Assembly (NCBI RefSeq): GCF_000297025.1
Contig: NZ_CAKD01000005.1
Location: 1 to 62,614, forward strand
Source: Lactobacillus pasteurii DSM 23907 = CRBIP 24.76
GTDB lineage: Bacteria; Bacillota; Bacilli; Lactobacillales; Lactobacillaceae
Length of the DNA stretch: 62,614 nt
Direction of reading: 5' to 3'
The notes under the pieces are model-generated. The model was given only the letters and a program-made list of their open reading frames with translations, searched no databases and had not been told where the DNA came from. Position 1 is the stretch's first letter; every line of letters begins with the position of its first letter. Positions 1 to 11,640 of the stretch are shown here, one piece after another. A program made the translations under genes and the position numbers.

Positions 1-106
1 GATTCATTCAAATTGCACTGAAACAGATCATATAAAAACCAATAAAGCCCAGAAAAGCTCAACAGCGACAAGACTTGATCTTGATTTTGGTGCTTTCAAG
101 TTTTAG
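1..106 (+). other. Possible 3' end of an unrecognised ORF entering from the left edge
   Basis: The frame starting at base 2 is open for 34 codons and stops with TAG at 104-106. Its tail reads ...TRLDLDFGAFKF. It is too short to assign. It could be the end of a gene or of a transposase lying outside the window, or a chance open frame. Confidence 0.2.
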
Positions 107-134
107 TTATGTAATCAAAGAGTATTCAATACTG

Positions 135-162
135 TTGACTTTTTATAATAAAGCGCTATCAT
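135..162 (+). promoter_or_regulatory. Predicted promoter of the beta-glucoside operon
   Basis: TTGACT (135-140) and TATCAT (157-162) are separated by 16 nt. They lie just upstream of the antiterminator target and licT, as expected for a leader controlled by antitermination. Confidence 0.55.
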
Positions 163-186
163 GTGATATAGAAGTGAAGAATTATC

Positions 187-252
187 GTATTGTTAACGAA
201 AGTGCAAGAGCGATTTAGATGCCATTTTGTGGCACTAGGTCGCTCTTTTTTT
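187..252 (+). promoter_or_regulatory. RAT-like antiterminator site overlapping an intrinsic terminator upstream of licT
   Basis: A hairpin pairs AAGAGCGA (206-213) with TCGCTCTT (240-247), has an inner TGCCA/TGGCA pair, and runs into T residues (245-252). The preceding bases (about 187-205, containing ATTGTTAACG) overlap the 5' stem and resemble the ribonucleic antiterminator target of LicT/BglG proteins. This is the classic self-regulated leader of bgl operons. The hairpin is directly visible; the RAT assignment is inferred from resemblance and context. Confidence 0.6.
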
Positions 253-267
253 CTTGGGAGGTTTTAT

Positions 268-1114
268 GTGAAAATAAAACGAATTTTGAATAATAGTGCA
301 GTAATTGCGGAAAAGAGCGATGGTACAGAAGTAATACTATTAGGAAAGGGAATAGCTTTTAACCAAAAAATTGGTAATTTAGTTGATAAAGCCAAAATAT
401 ATAAAAGCTTCAGTCCCAGTTCAAAAATTCAACGGAAAAATGTAATAGATACTGTTCATGAAATAGATCCTGTATACTTTGAATTATCTCAAAAAATTTG
501 TGAACGACTCAAAAGAGAAGAAGGAATTAGATTAACAGATAGTGTCTATATAACGTTGACAGATCACCTTGCTACGAGTGTAGAGCGAGCACAAAAAGGG
601 CTTTATCTAAGCAATAAATTTTTATGGGATATTAAGGACTATTATCCAAAAGAATATAGCTATGGTGTCTGGGCTCTTAAGTTGTTAAATCACCAATTTG
701 GTGTTGATTTTCCAGAGGATGAAGCGGCATTTATTGCTGTTCACTTGATAAGTGGAGAGTTGGGGCAGGATATTGATGAATTTCAACGATCCATGAAATT
801 TATAAGAGAGATAACCAAGCTTGTTCGTCACTATTTCAGAATAGATTTGGATAATAAAACCCTGAACTATAAGCGTTTTGCTGTCCATTTGAAGTTTTTC
901 TGGCAAAGAATGATGTATGAAACAGATAAAAAGCCCTACGGTGATTTAAGCAAGGAAATATTGGAGGTGATAAAAGAAAGTGATATTGATGCTTATCTAT
1001 GTGCATTGAAGATAAAAGAATATATAAGGCATCAGTACAATTAAGAACTTAATAATGAAGAAGTAATGTATCTAGCAATTCATATCAATAAAATTACAAG
1101 GGAGGAAAGAAAAG

Positions 1115-1137
<23 letters not shown>
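268..1137 (+). pseudogene. licT: BglG/LicT-family transcriptional antiterminator with an in-frame nonsense codon in PRD2
   Basis: The RNA-binding CAT domain (residues 1-55, MKIKRILNNSAVIAEK) is followed by PRD1 with its two regulatory histidines (about H100 and H159) and PRD2 with its first histidine (about H207). GTG at 268 is preferred because GGGAGG lies 6-12 nt upstream and the CAT domain begins there. After 258 residues the frame meets TAA (1042-1044). The same frame continues with ELNNEEVMYLAIHINKIT to TGA at 1135-1137, which is the normal PRD2 end including the fourth conserved histidine (LAIHI). The stop is therefore an in-frame nonsense change, not a natural end. The truncated product would keep the RNA-binding part but lose its last phosphorylation site. 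The gene precedes bglP, its usual partner. A sequencing error is possible. Confidence 0.85.
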
Positions 1138-4418
<3,281 letters not shown>

Positions 4419-4429
4419 TGATAGACTGC

Positions 4430-4464
4430 AAAAATACCTAGCCAGTAATTGGTCAGGTATTTTT
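4430..4464 (+). terminator. Intrinsic terminator after the beta-glucoside operon
   Basis: AAAATACCT pairs with AGGTATTTT around a short inner stem, and a T run follows. Confidence 0.75.
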
Positions 4465-4489
4465 AATTGAAGACTTATAGTATACTGCA

Positions 4490-4600
4490 CGGACACACAA
4501 AAAGTAGACGATTTTTTGTTCTAACTAACAAAGGCTTGTTTCCGATATTCTACCGGAGCCAAGCCTTTTAGTCTGCTCATTTTCTCTATTATTGGTACTT
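4490..4600 (-). mobile_element. IS3-family (IS150/IS1223-like) insertion sequence remnant
   Basis: Read on the minus strand, the last codons of an OrfB transposase are visible: IEKMSRLKGLAPVEYRKQ and a TAG at 4521-4523. The terminal-repeat-like GGACACACAAAAAGTAGAC lies at 4491-4509. The motif LKGLxPVEYR is the common C-terminus of IS3-family integrases. Only about 100 bp survive; no other part of the element is seen nearby. Confidence 0.75.
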
Positions 4601-4611
4601 ATATAATTTAA

Positions 4612-5520
4612 TCACCATTTTTGCCTTTCGGCATCAACTGCTATTTTTAAGTACTGGATTATATCAGAAAAATACGACTTATTGGTCGTATTTTTTAGGA
4701 AACTGGCGCCATAGACTATCGAAATATTGCAATCCAGAAAATTGTATACGACATTCGTATTTTTATTATCATAAGAAAAACTTGGTACTACTGAAATTCC
4801 TTTATTGGTTGCGGCATACATTTCACAACCAGCAACACTGTTAACTTTAGAAATATTTATCTCCGGATTTGCCTTTTGTAGCATAGTTTCAATTTTTTGA
4901 ACGGATTTTACAGAATTTTTACTGTCCCAGATCCATATTTTTTCGTGCTTTATATCATCAAAATTAATGTATCTTTTTTTCGATAAGGGATTGTTTTTAG
5001 AAATAATTACAGAATATCCCGCTTCAAGTAGAGGCCTGAATCCAATTCTATTATCTCCTTGAAAAAAATCTTCCTGGATCAAAATAAAATCTGCTTTATT
5101 TTGAAAAAATAACTCTATGTTATCTTGATAAGGACTGGAAGGATAGAAGTTAGATAATTGAATTTTTCTACTTTTATTCTTCTCGTATAAGTTAACAAAA
5201 GTAGGTAAATAAGCTTTTTCAAAGGGAAGAAGAGAATGGCAAATTTTGATTGGCTGGGATTCTTTTTCGTTATAGATATCGTTTAAGCCAGATTGAAATT
5301 GATTATTCAAATTAGACATTAAATGATAAAATTCTTCACCTTGAGAAGTGAAATTAGTTGTATGTCCGATAACTTGAATCAATTTAAAACCTAATTCGTC
5401 TTCTAAATTTTTCAAATTTTTAGAAACTGTTGGCTGAGTTACAAATAGTTTCTGAGCTGTTTTAGTAATACAGCCTGTTTCACCAAGTGCCAGTAGGCAA
5501 TTAATTTGCATTGAGTTCAT
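4612..5520 (-). CDS. LysR-family transcriptional regulator
   Basis: This 302-residue protein has an N-terminal winged helix-turn-helix (about residues 3-62, with CITKTAQKLFVTQPTVSKNLKNLEDELG as the recognition region) followed by a type-2 periplasmic-binding-like effector domain. It is divergent from the permease and flavoprotein genes across a 108-bp intergenic region, the usual arrangement for a LysR regulator controlling its neighbours and itself. The start may be M1 or M4; neither has a strong ribosome binding site. The effector is unknown; a carboxylate taken up by the neighbouring permease is a reasonable guess. Confidence 0.88.
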   Translation of the reverse strand: MNSMQINCLLALGETGCITKTAQKLFVTQPTVSKNLKNLEDELGFKLIQVIGHTTNFTSQGEEFYHLMSNLNNQFQSGLNDIYNEKESQPIKICHSLLPFEKAYLPTFVNLYEKNKSRKIQLSNFYPSSPYQDNIELFFQNKADFILIQEDFFQGDNRIGFRPLLEAGYSVIISKNNPLSKKRYINFDDIKHEKIWIWDSKNSVKSVQKIETMLQKANPEINISKVNSVAGCEMYAATNKGISVVPSFSYDNKNTNVVYNFLDCNISIVYGASFLKNTTNKSYFSDIIQYLKIAVDAERQKW

Positions 5521-5628
5521 ATTAATATTCCATTTCGTTATGTTAACATTCTAAACAGTTTTCATCATATTACATTTAGTGCCTTAAAATCAATACTGTA
5601 ATCGCTAACATACGAAGGGAGTATTTTT

Positions 5629-6903
5629 ATGAGTTCAATGTGGATTGCCATAATAATATTATTGATGGTAATAGGTTGTTTCATTTCTGGAAAGGTTTCG
5701 CTATCTATAACGGGTTCTTTGGTTTTGGTATCTCTATTGATTTTTAATGTTTTACCACCAGAAAGGGTTTTTGCTGGATTTACTAATACTAGTGTAGTTT
5801 TATTTGCAGCAATGTTTGTTGTAGGTGCAGTAATTCAAAAGACAAGTATTTTAACTGCAACTACAAAATATATTGGTAGGTTTAAGGACAAACCACAAAT
5901 TTTGATTTTAATAACATCTATAATTGCTACGCTCTTATCTATTTGTACTAGCGGAACAATTGCAACTGTAATTTTATTACCAATTCTAATTGGAATTTGT
6001 GATGAAACGGGTTTCCCCAGGAGCAAGATTCTTTGGCCTTTAGCAACGATTGCATGGTTTAGTGCAGGAGCTTGGTTTCTAGGTACGGGTGCTTTAAATA
6101 TGTCTTGGTCTTCTGTAATGATGAATCTAGGTGCTAAATCTGCACTAAATATAAATGATTTTCTGTTTATTAGATTGCCATTCATTATAGTTATGATCCT
6201 ATATTTAACTTTTATAGCTCCAAAGTTATTACCAAATATTGAAAATACAAAGCTAAGTGAGAGTCATACCAAAGATTCTTCGCAAGCACAAGCGTTAACA
6301 CCAGTTAAAAATAAAATAGCTATTACCATAATCTTGGCAACTATTATTTTGATGATACTTTCTACATATATCCATATCCAAGCCTATGTAATAGCTATGG
6401 TAGGGGCCTTATTATTAGTTATTAGTGGTACGTTGACTAATCAAGAAGCATTAAAAGCAATTAATCTTAATATTATTTTTTTAGTCGCAAGTATGTTGTC
6501 GTTGGCTGATGCATTATCTTATACAGGCGCAGGAAAAATGATTGGTAATTTGTTGGCCAAAAGTATAGGTGGAATTAGTAATCCATTTTTGATTATGGGA
6601 ATCTTCTTCTGTGTTTCGTTCATTGTTGCACAATTTATTGGAAGTTTGCCAACTGTAACTATTTTTATTCCATTGATTACCTTAGCCTGTCTAAAGATGG
6701 GGCTTGATCCTCGCGGTGCAGTATTAGCTGTTACTTGCTCAGCTGGAGCTGGATTTTTGACACCAATAGGTTCAGCAATGCATGCATATGTAATGGAGCC
6801 TGGTGGCTATAGTTTGAAAGATTACATTAAAGCAGGTTGGCCGTTAGCTGTTATTTTAATTATTATGGGTGCAATTGTTCCTCAATTGATGTATCCACTT
6901 TAA
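5629..6903 (+). CDS. SLC13/DASS-type anion (dicarboxylate) permease
   Basis: This very hydrophobic 424-residue protein has about eleven predicted membrane segments and two homologous halves, with the pattern of ArsB/NhaD/SLC13 permeases (SGTIATVILLPILIGIC in the first half and GSLPTVTIFIPLITLAC in the second, where Ser/Thr-rich re-entrant hairpins sit). It lies 14 nt upstream of a flavoprotein reductase gene and divergent from lysR, which suggests uptake or exchange of the acid that the flavoprotein reduces. The substrate cannot be read from sequence. GAAGGGAG is a good ribosome binding site. Confidence 0.8.
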   Translation: MSSMWIAIIILLMVIGCFISGKVSLSITGSLVLVSLLIFNVLPPERVFAGFTNTSVVLFAAMFVVGAVIQKTSILTATTKYIGRFKDKPQILILITSIIATLLSICTSGTIATVILLPILIGICDETGFPRSKILWPLATIAWFSAGAWFLGTGALNMSWSSVMMNLGAKSALNINDFLFIRLPFIIVMILYLTFIAPKLLPNIENTKLSESHTKDSSQAQALTPVKNKIAITIILATIILMILSTYIHIQAYVIAMVGALLLVISGTLTNQEALKAINLNIIFLVASMLSLADALSYTGAGKMIGNLLAKSIGGISNPFLIMGIFFCVSFIVAQFIGSLPTVTIFIPLITLACLKMGLDPRGAVLAVTCSAGAGFLTPIGSAMHAYVMEPGGYSLKDYIKAGWPLAVILIIMGAIVPQLMYPL

Positions 6904-6917
6904 AAAGGAGAAAAATT

Positions 6918-8408
6918 ATGAAAGAAGAAAGATACGATGTTGTTGTTGTAGGAGCTTCCAATGCTGGAGGCATGGCAGCTGGGGCTGCTAGACAAAAAGG
7001 TGCCAAAGTACTGGTTATTGATAAAGAAAGTACAGTGGATTATTTGTATAGAAATACTATTGCTTCTGTCAATAGTAGTGCGCAAAAACAAGCAGGAATT
7101 AAAATAGACAAACGTGAATTAGTAGAATTTTTATCAGCATTTGCACAAGATAATGTTAACCAAAAACTTCTATGGAAATGGGCTAATGAAAGTGGTGAAG
7201 CATTAGACTGGCTTGAAGAAAATATTTTAGAACCAAATGGTGACCATTTGTATGTTGAAGCTGACGCTAAGTATGAAACATTGATCAATAAAGCTTTTCC
7301 TACTGGAAATGAGGTCACTTCTGATGATAAATCATGGGACCGCGGCTGGGGTCGATACATGATAAAGGAATTGAAGAACATGGGGGTAGACTTTGCTTGG
7401 AAGACAAAGCTAGAGCATCTTATCACTGATAGTCAAAATAAAATTATCGGATTAGAAGTAAGAGATGAAGACACTAGTAAAGTTCGTAAAATATATGTAA
7501 ATAAGGGTGTTGTGATTTGTACTGGTGGTTATGGAAATAACTTGGCTTTAATGCAGAAATGGGCTCCAACTTTACTTAAGAAAAATACTTTTGGACAGGG
7601 CCCAAGAGATGATGGGTCTGGTCAGATTGCAGCTATGGAAGTTGGTGCAGCCCGAGATGAAGAACCAGCAAGTATTATTTTTGATCGAGGAGCTGTACCA
7701 GTAGGTACCAATATCATAGATTTTTATATTAATGATTGGCAAAGTCATCAATTTGTTTTAGGATCATATCCTTTACTTAAGGTAAATCTTCGTGGTGAAA
7801 GATTCTTTAATGAAAGTGCCCCATATCAATTCGCAATGAATTCCTTAATGCATCAGCCAGGTCATCTTGAAGTTATGATTTGGAATGAAAAGACCATGGA
7901 TAACTTAAAACAATTCCACACTTTAGGTTGTTCAAGATTAGGTTGGCCAGGAATTTTTGACACTGATGGAGAAAAGAAGCTATTGAAAAAATTCCTTGAA
8001 CTGGGTTATGTTCAACAAGCTGATAGTATTGAGGAATTGGCTGAAAAAATGAATTTGCCAAAAGATACATTGATTAATACAGTTAAAAAATATAATGAAA
8101 TGTGCCAAAAAGGTGAGGATACCGAGTTTGGTAAGGAAGCTTATCGTTTATTCCCAGTTGATGGAGCACCATATTATGCAGTAACTTTAGGTGGAATTTT
8201 GTTGGCTACTTTAGATGGGGTGCGTGTAAATGATAGCATGAACGTTTTAGATGAAAATTGCAATCCAATAAAAGGACTTTATGCAGCTGGTAATTGTGCA
8301 GGTGGATTCTTCTGGGGATCTTATCCAGATAGAGTTCCGGGATTAACGGCAAGTCATGCGATAACATTTGGTAGATTAGCTGGACTAAATGTTGTAAGTG
8401 AAAACTAA
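6918..8408 (+). CDS. FAD-binding fumarate-reductase-like flavoprotein
   Basis: This 496-residue FAD_binding_2 protein begins with a dinucleotide-binding fold (VVVVGASNAGGMAAGAA, with VIDKE ending the second strand). The central region has GPRDDGSGQIAAMEVGA, and the C-terminal FAD segment reads GLYAAGNCAGGFFWGSYPDRVPGLTASHAITFGRLAG. No FMN-binding domain or signal peptide is seen, so it is a soluble, probably cytoplasmic, single-flavin enzyme. Relatives reduce fumarate, urocanate or other enoates, or dehydrogenate ketosteroids; which applies here is open. ATG 6918 is chosen because AAAAGGAG lies 8 nt upstream. It is co-transcribed with the permease. Confidence 0.82.
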   Translation: MKEERYDVVVVGASNAGGMAAGAARQKGAKVLVIDKESTVDYLYRNTIASVNSSAQKQAGIKIDKRELVEFLSAFAQDNVNQKLLWKWANESGEALDWLEENILEPNGDHLYVEADAKYETLINKAFPTGNEVTSDDKSWDRGWGRYMIKELKNMGVDFAWKTKLEHLITDSQNKIIGLEVRDEDTSKVRKIYVNKGVVICTGGYGNNLALMQKWAPTLLKKNTFGQGPRDDGSGQIAAMEVGAARDEEPASIIFDRGAVPVGTNIIDFYINDWQSHQFVLGSYPLLKVNLRGERFFNESAPYQFAMNSLMHQPGHLEVMIWNEKTMDNLKQFHTLGCSRLGWPGIFDTDGEKKLLKKFLELGYVQQADSIEELAEKMNLPKDTLINTVKKYNEMCQKGEDTEFGKEAYRLFPVDGAPYYAVTLGGILLATLDGVRVNDSMNVLDENCNPIKGLYAAGNCAGGFFWGSYPDRVPGLTASHAITFGRLAGLNVVSEN

Positions 8409-8535
8409 TGAAATAACCAAGCAATCTGAAATGAAATCCTAATTTGGGCCATGTTATTGATTAACTTTGTTTAGAACCGTATTTCGATATTTTATCAATG
8501 TCACTAAGCTAAGTGCTTGACAAATTATTCAACTC

Positions 8536-8567
8536 AAGAATCGAATCGTTTTGATTCGGTTCTTTTT
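8536..8567 (+). terminator. Intrinsic terminator
   Basis: AAGAATCGAATC pairs with GATTCGGTTCTT (one G-U pair) and is followed by T5. It closes the permease-flavoprotein unit or forms part of the left flank of the IS4-type element that follows. The rest of 8409-8627 shows nothing else recognisable. Confidence 0.7.
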
Positions 8568-8627
8568 CAATTTAAATAAAAGGTGCACGCCCTCACCTCA
8601 TTTTCCGCATAGAAAGGACATACACCT

Positions 8628-9906
8628 ATGAATAATATTCATAAAAATATTCTAAAACTACTAAATGACATTATCAATAATATCGCATTGAATATCGGCA
8701 AATAGTCCGTTGTTAAACACGCTTTCACACGCTTTCGCAAGCTAAACGCTATCGACTTGATCAGAGTCATTCTAGGAATGGGAGCTGCTTAAGGCATTTC
8801 CAGACGTCAATCTTAGAATGACTGCATCTACTTTTGAGCAACAAAAGGCTAAATCTGATCATAAACTTTTGGATGATCGATATTTGATCTTGGTAATCGA
8901 CGGCTCCGATTTCAATCCTCCATTCAATCCAAATTCAGAAAATCTCTTTCAACGCACTGATGAAAAAGAGTATTGTCAGATTCACGTCAATGCACTTTAC
9001 GATATTTTAGATAAACTCTATATTGATATATCCATCCAGCCCAGGCAGAAAATGGATGAGCGTCAAGCTGCCCTGGAAATGTTAAAGAAGTTGAATGGAA
9101 CTGATCAAGAATTTTTAGTCTTGATGGATCGAGGCTATAGCAGCTTCAATCTAATCGAGACTTGCAATCGACTTGATGGATGCAAGAATCTTATTCGTAC
9201 TAAAATAGACAAGGGCGGAATTAAGGAGATAGCTAGTCTAGAAGATCATGAATATCATATCGACTTATTTTGTCGAGTTACGGATTCAAATTATTACTTC
9301 AAGACTCATAAAGACATGGAGAAGCTTCATCTTGTCAATTCTAAGCATAAAGTCTCCCTTTCAAAAAACGCCAAAGATCATCGGTAGGACTTCGAAAGAC
9401 TTTGCACTGTCAAGTTCAGAGTCTGCAAGTTTAGGATCAATCCGCCAGGATCTGAGAATGAACGGGAAGTGCACATAACCAATCTAGACAGAGAAAGCTT
9501 CCCATTGTCTCGATTAAAGGAGGTTTATCATCTTCGCTGAGGAATCGAAACTTCATTTAGAGAGCTCAAGTATGATCTAAGTGCAGCACAGTTCCATTCA
9601 AAGAAGGATCAATTTGTTTATATGGAATTGTACGCTCATTTTTCCATATACAATGCAGTCAGCTTGTCCATGGGATTGGGCCAGCATACGAAAGGAAAAA
9701 GAAAATATCTGTATCAGTTCGACTTCAAAATGGCTTGTTGTGCATTCAAGTAGAGTTTTAGTTCAAGTGACAATTCTGAAGCAAGCTTCAAGAAAATGCT
9801 GGTGAATATCGCATACTATCTAACTTCCATCCGGCAAGGTAGGAAAGACAAGAGAAATATGAAAGCGAAAATGGTCATCAGTTTTCCATATCGATTGACA
9901 GCTTAA
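8628..9906 (+). pseudogene. Degenerate IS4-type transposase
   Basis: Translation in shifting frames gives a DDE transposase: MNNIHKNILKLLNDI at 8628, a stop at the TAG in 8703-8705, RVILGMGAA then TAA, the first catalytic Asp in LVIDGSDFNPP (about 8893), the second in LVLMDRGYSSFNLIE (about 9120), and the YREK box YHLRxGIETSFRELKY (about 9527) whose Trp codon is TGA. The tail ends TSIRQGRKDKRNMKAKMV...LTA with TAA at 9904-9906. At least three stops and two frameshifts (near 9387 and 9478) show it is inactive. The open stretch 8818-9387 is a piece of this gene, not a gene of its own. Confidence 0.85.
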
Positions 9907-9933
9907 GCAAATATTTGAAATAAGCCATTGAGT

Positions 9934-9974
9934 GATATGAACCCCGAAATTCTTGTCCGAATTTCGGGATTCAT
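9934..9974. repeat. Palindromic repeat, copy A
   Basis: TGATATGAAC is followed by a stem CCCGAAATTC / GAATTTCGGG with a 6-nt loop; outer bases ATGAA and TTCAT also pair. The same sequence family recurs at 10745-10788 (inverted) and 43083-43125. It lies between the 3' end of the IS4-type gene and the 3' end of the minus-strand gene at 10047-10661, so it may act as a bidirectional terminator. Confidence 0.7.
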
Positions 9975-10046
9975 AGCATTCATCGTTATTTTGTTTGGTT
10001 GATAAGATGTTATAAATTTGGAATTTATATCAAAGTTTCGAGATTT

Positions 10047-10661
10047 TTATTTATTATTTTTCAAAATTTCTTTTGCCTTATCTTGATAGTTTTTTGCTTG
10101 TTGCTTATCTTTCAAGGTTTCATATATATGAGATATAAGCATGTAATAGGCTACTCGTTTTTGAGGATCAGCTTCTGATTTTGACTTTTCTATTAATTGA
10201 TCAAGCTTATCGGTTTCATTTAACACGAGAACTTTATATGGTAATTCAATTTGACCTCTAACTTTTGAAAAGTTCTTATTAGTTTTAATCTTTTTATATA
10301 CTTTTTGAGCTTTGGTCTTATCTAATTGATCCATGTAATACATCAATTCACGAATATAGAAATCTAATTTTTGTCTTTCAGTAAAATGAGCTTTTTCAAT
10401 TTGAACAAAAAGTTCTTCTAGCCTAATTCGATCGTTGTGATAAAGGTATGAATTTAACTTTAGCACAGCTCTATTATATTCGGGAATAATTCTGATAGTT
10501 TCTTTTTGATCAATTAACTGATCAAATGCTTTCGTATCCTCACTTAATGCCAAAGGCGTAATTTTATAAATCAATTTTTTTCTCTTATATTGACTATAAA
10601 ACTGAATTATAAAAGTTAAAGCAACTAAAATTACAATTATTATTACATATGTAGAGTTCAT
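10047..10661 (-). CDS. Membrane-anchored helical-repeat (TPR-like) protein of unknown function
   Basis: This 204-residue protein has one N-terminal membrane segment (residues 5-22, VIIIVILVALTFIIQFY) followed by a basic KRKK and an all-helical, charged domain with TPR-like spacing (Ala/Tyr at helix contacts, KAQKVYKKI, AKNYQDKAKEIL). The domain is probably cytoplasmic by the positive-inside rule. It has the same length and layout as the protein at 31338-31946, with which it appears paralogous. It stands alone on the minus strand between two inverted copies of a palindromic repeat. No function is assigned. Confidence 0.7.
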   Translation of the reverse strand: MNSTYVIIIVILVALTFIIQFYSQYKRKKLIYKITPLALSEDTKAFDQLIDQKETIRIIPEYNRAVLKLNSYLYHNDRIRLEELFVQIEKAHFTERQKLDFYIRELMYYMDQLDKTKAQKVYKKIKTNKNFSKVRGQIELPYKVLVLNETDKLDQLIEKSKSEADPQKRVAYYMLISHIYETLKDKQQAKNYQDKAKEILKNNK

Positions 10662-10744
10662 ATCTTTCCTCCAAACTTATTATCCAATCTATTATTACAC
10701 AAATGAAAATACTTTTATCGATATTTTTAAATTAGTATCGGCAA

Positions 10745-10788
10745 GAAAAATCTCGAAATTCGGATAAGAATTTCGAGGATGCATATCA
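10745..10788. repeat. Palindromic repeat, copy B (inverted); also terminator of the minus-strand operon
   Basis: On the minus strand it reads TGATATGCAT, then stem CTCGAAATTC / GAATTTCGAG with a 6-nt loop, then a T run. It lies 3' of the gene ending at 10826, so it probably terminates the glycosaminoglycan operon. Confidence 0.75.
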
Positions 10789-10825
10789 ACTTCGAACTTT
10801 TTAGTCCATGAATATCTTTATAAGT

Positions 10826-11626
10826 CTAGGTAAGAATATTATATCCGTATGCTTCTAATTCTGTTAGTGCGGGGAAAGCATCTGAAGATGGGTCTTTTAC
10901 CAGTTTAGTAAACGTCAATGAATCAGTAATAACAGAAGAAATTTCAAACTTTTGCCGTTTATCTGTCTTCTCCAAATGAATATCTTGTTCACTGCCATCT
11001 GAAAACCTTAATGTGGCCTTTTTCCAATAAGTATCGTGAGGATAATCTGCCCGTAAAACAACTCCTATGCCATCTAGCTTGACTTTCCTACCAAAATCAA
11101 TCGTTAATTCTGCATCTTCACGACCATCGATTCCCCATGATTGGAAAGGAAAATTGCCATGCCCGTGATTTTCTAAGTAGCCGTCAATAGCATTTTTTGC
11201 CCAAAAAACTGTTAGATTACGTGTTTCAGCATTGGCTGATGCATGAGGAAAAGCGTTTGAATTATGATGTTGATCATGTGAGTTAACAGCTAGATTCTGA
11301 TGCATGGCAATTTCTTCTGGATTTGCAAATCTTACTTTTGCATAAGAAAATCTGTTTGAAAATACACCTTTGCTGTAAGGCCATTCTCTTTGTAAGTCGA
11401 AGAATATATCATATTTCCAGATTTTATCTGTCAAATAAATTAGAGCTGGAGATAATGCAGGATCCAGTTGAACAACTATATAACAAGGGCAGTGATCTAC
11501 TTCAACTTGAAAATAGTCGCCTAAAGCATATGCTCGTTTAAATCCAAGGTAAGTGTCGTATCCGTCAGAATTAGTTTTGACTACTTTATTATCCTTGTTG
11601 AGTAGTGAAAGGGTGATTTTGTTCAT
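10826..11626 (-). CDS. Discoidin/F5-8C-like galactose-binding-fold protein in the glycosaminoglycan operon
   Basis: In this 266-residue protein with no signal peptide, the C-terminal half (about 135-262) has the pattern of a discoidin (F5/8 type C) jelly roll: FWAKNAIDGYLENHGHGNFPFQSWGIDGREDAELTIDFG resembles the N-terminal strands of such domains, and FTKLVKDPSSDAFPALTELEAYG the last ones. The N-terminal half is also beta-rich and unassigned. It is the last gene of the operon, 14 nt after the heparinase-like gene, so it may bind or process intracellular uronate oligosaccharides. Cytosolic discoidin-like proteins are uncommon; the exact role is unknown. Confidence 0.7.
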   Translation of the reverse strand: MNKITLSLLNKDNKVVKTNSDGYDTYLGFKRAYALGDYFQVEVDHCPCYIVVQLDPALSPALIYLTDKIWKYDIFFDLQREWPYSKGVFSNRFSYAKVRFANPEEIAMHQNLAVNSHDQHHNSNAFPHASANAETRNLTVFWAKNAIDGYLENHGHGNFPFQSWGIDGREDAELTIDFGRKVKLDGIGVVLRADYPHDTYWKKATLRFSDGSEQDIHLEKTDKRQKFEISSVITDSLTFTKLVKDPSSDAFPALTELEAYGYNILT

Positions 11627-11640
11627 AATAAACCTCTATT

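Noticed and set aside
5835..6185. Minus-strand open frame inside the permease gene
   Set aside because: It is a reverse-strand shadow of a well supported membrane protein gene, without a ribosome binding site or recognisable family. Other antisense frames (for example 7040-7426, 39768-40205, 43411-43827) were dropped for the same reason.
8818..9387. 189-codon open frame as an independent gene
   Set aside because: It is a middle fragment of the decayed IS4-type transposase; both flanks continue in other frames.
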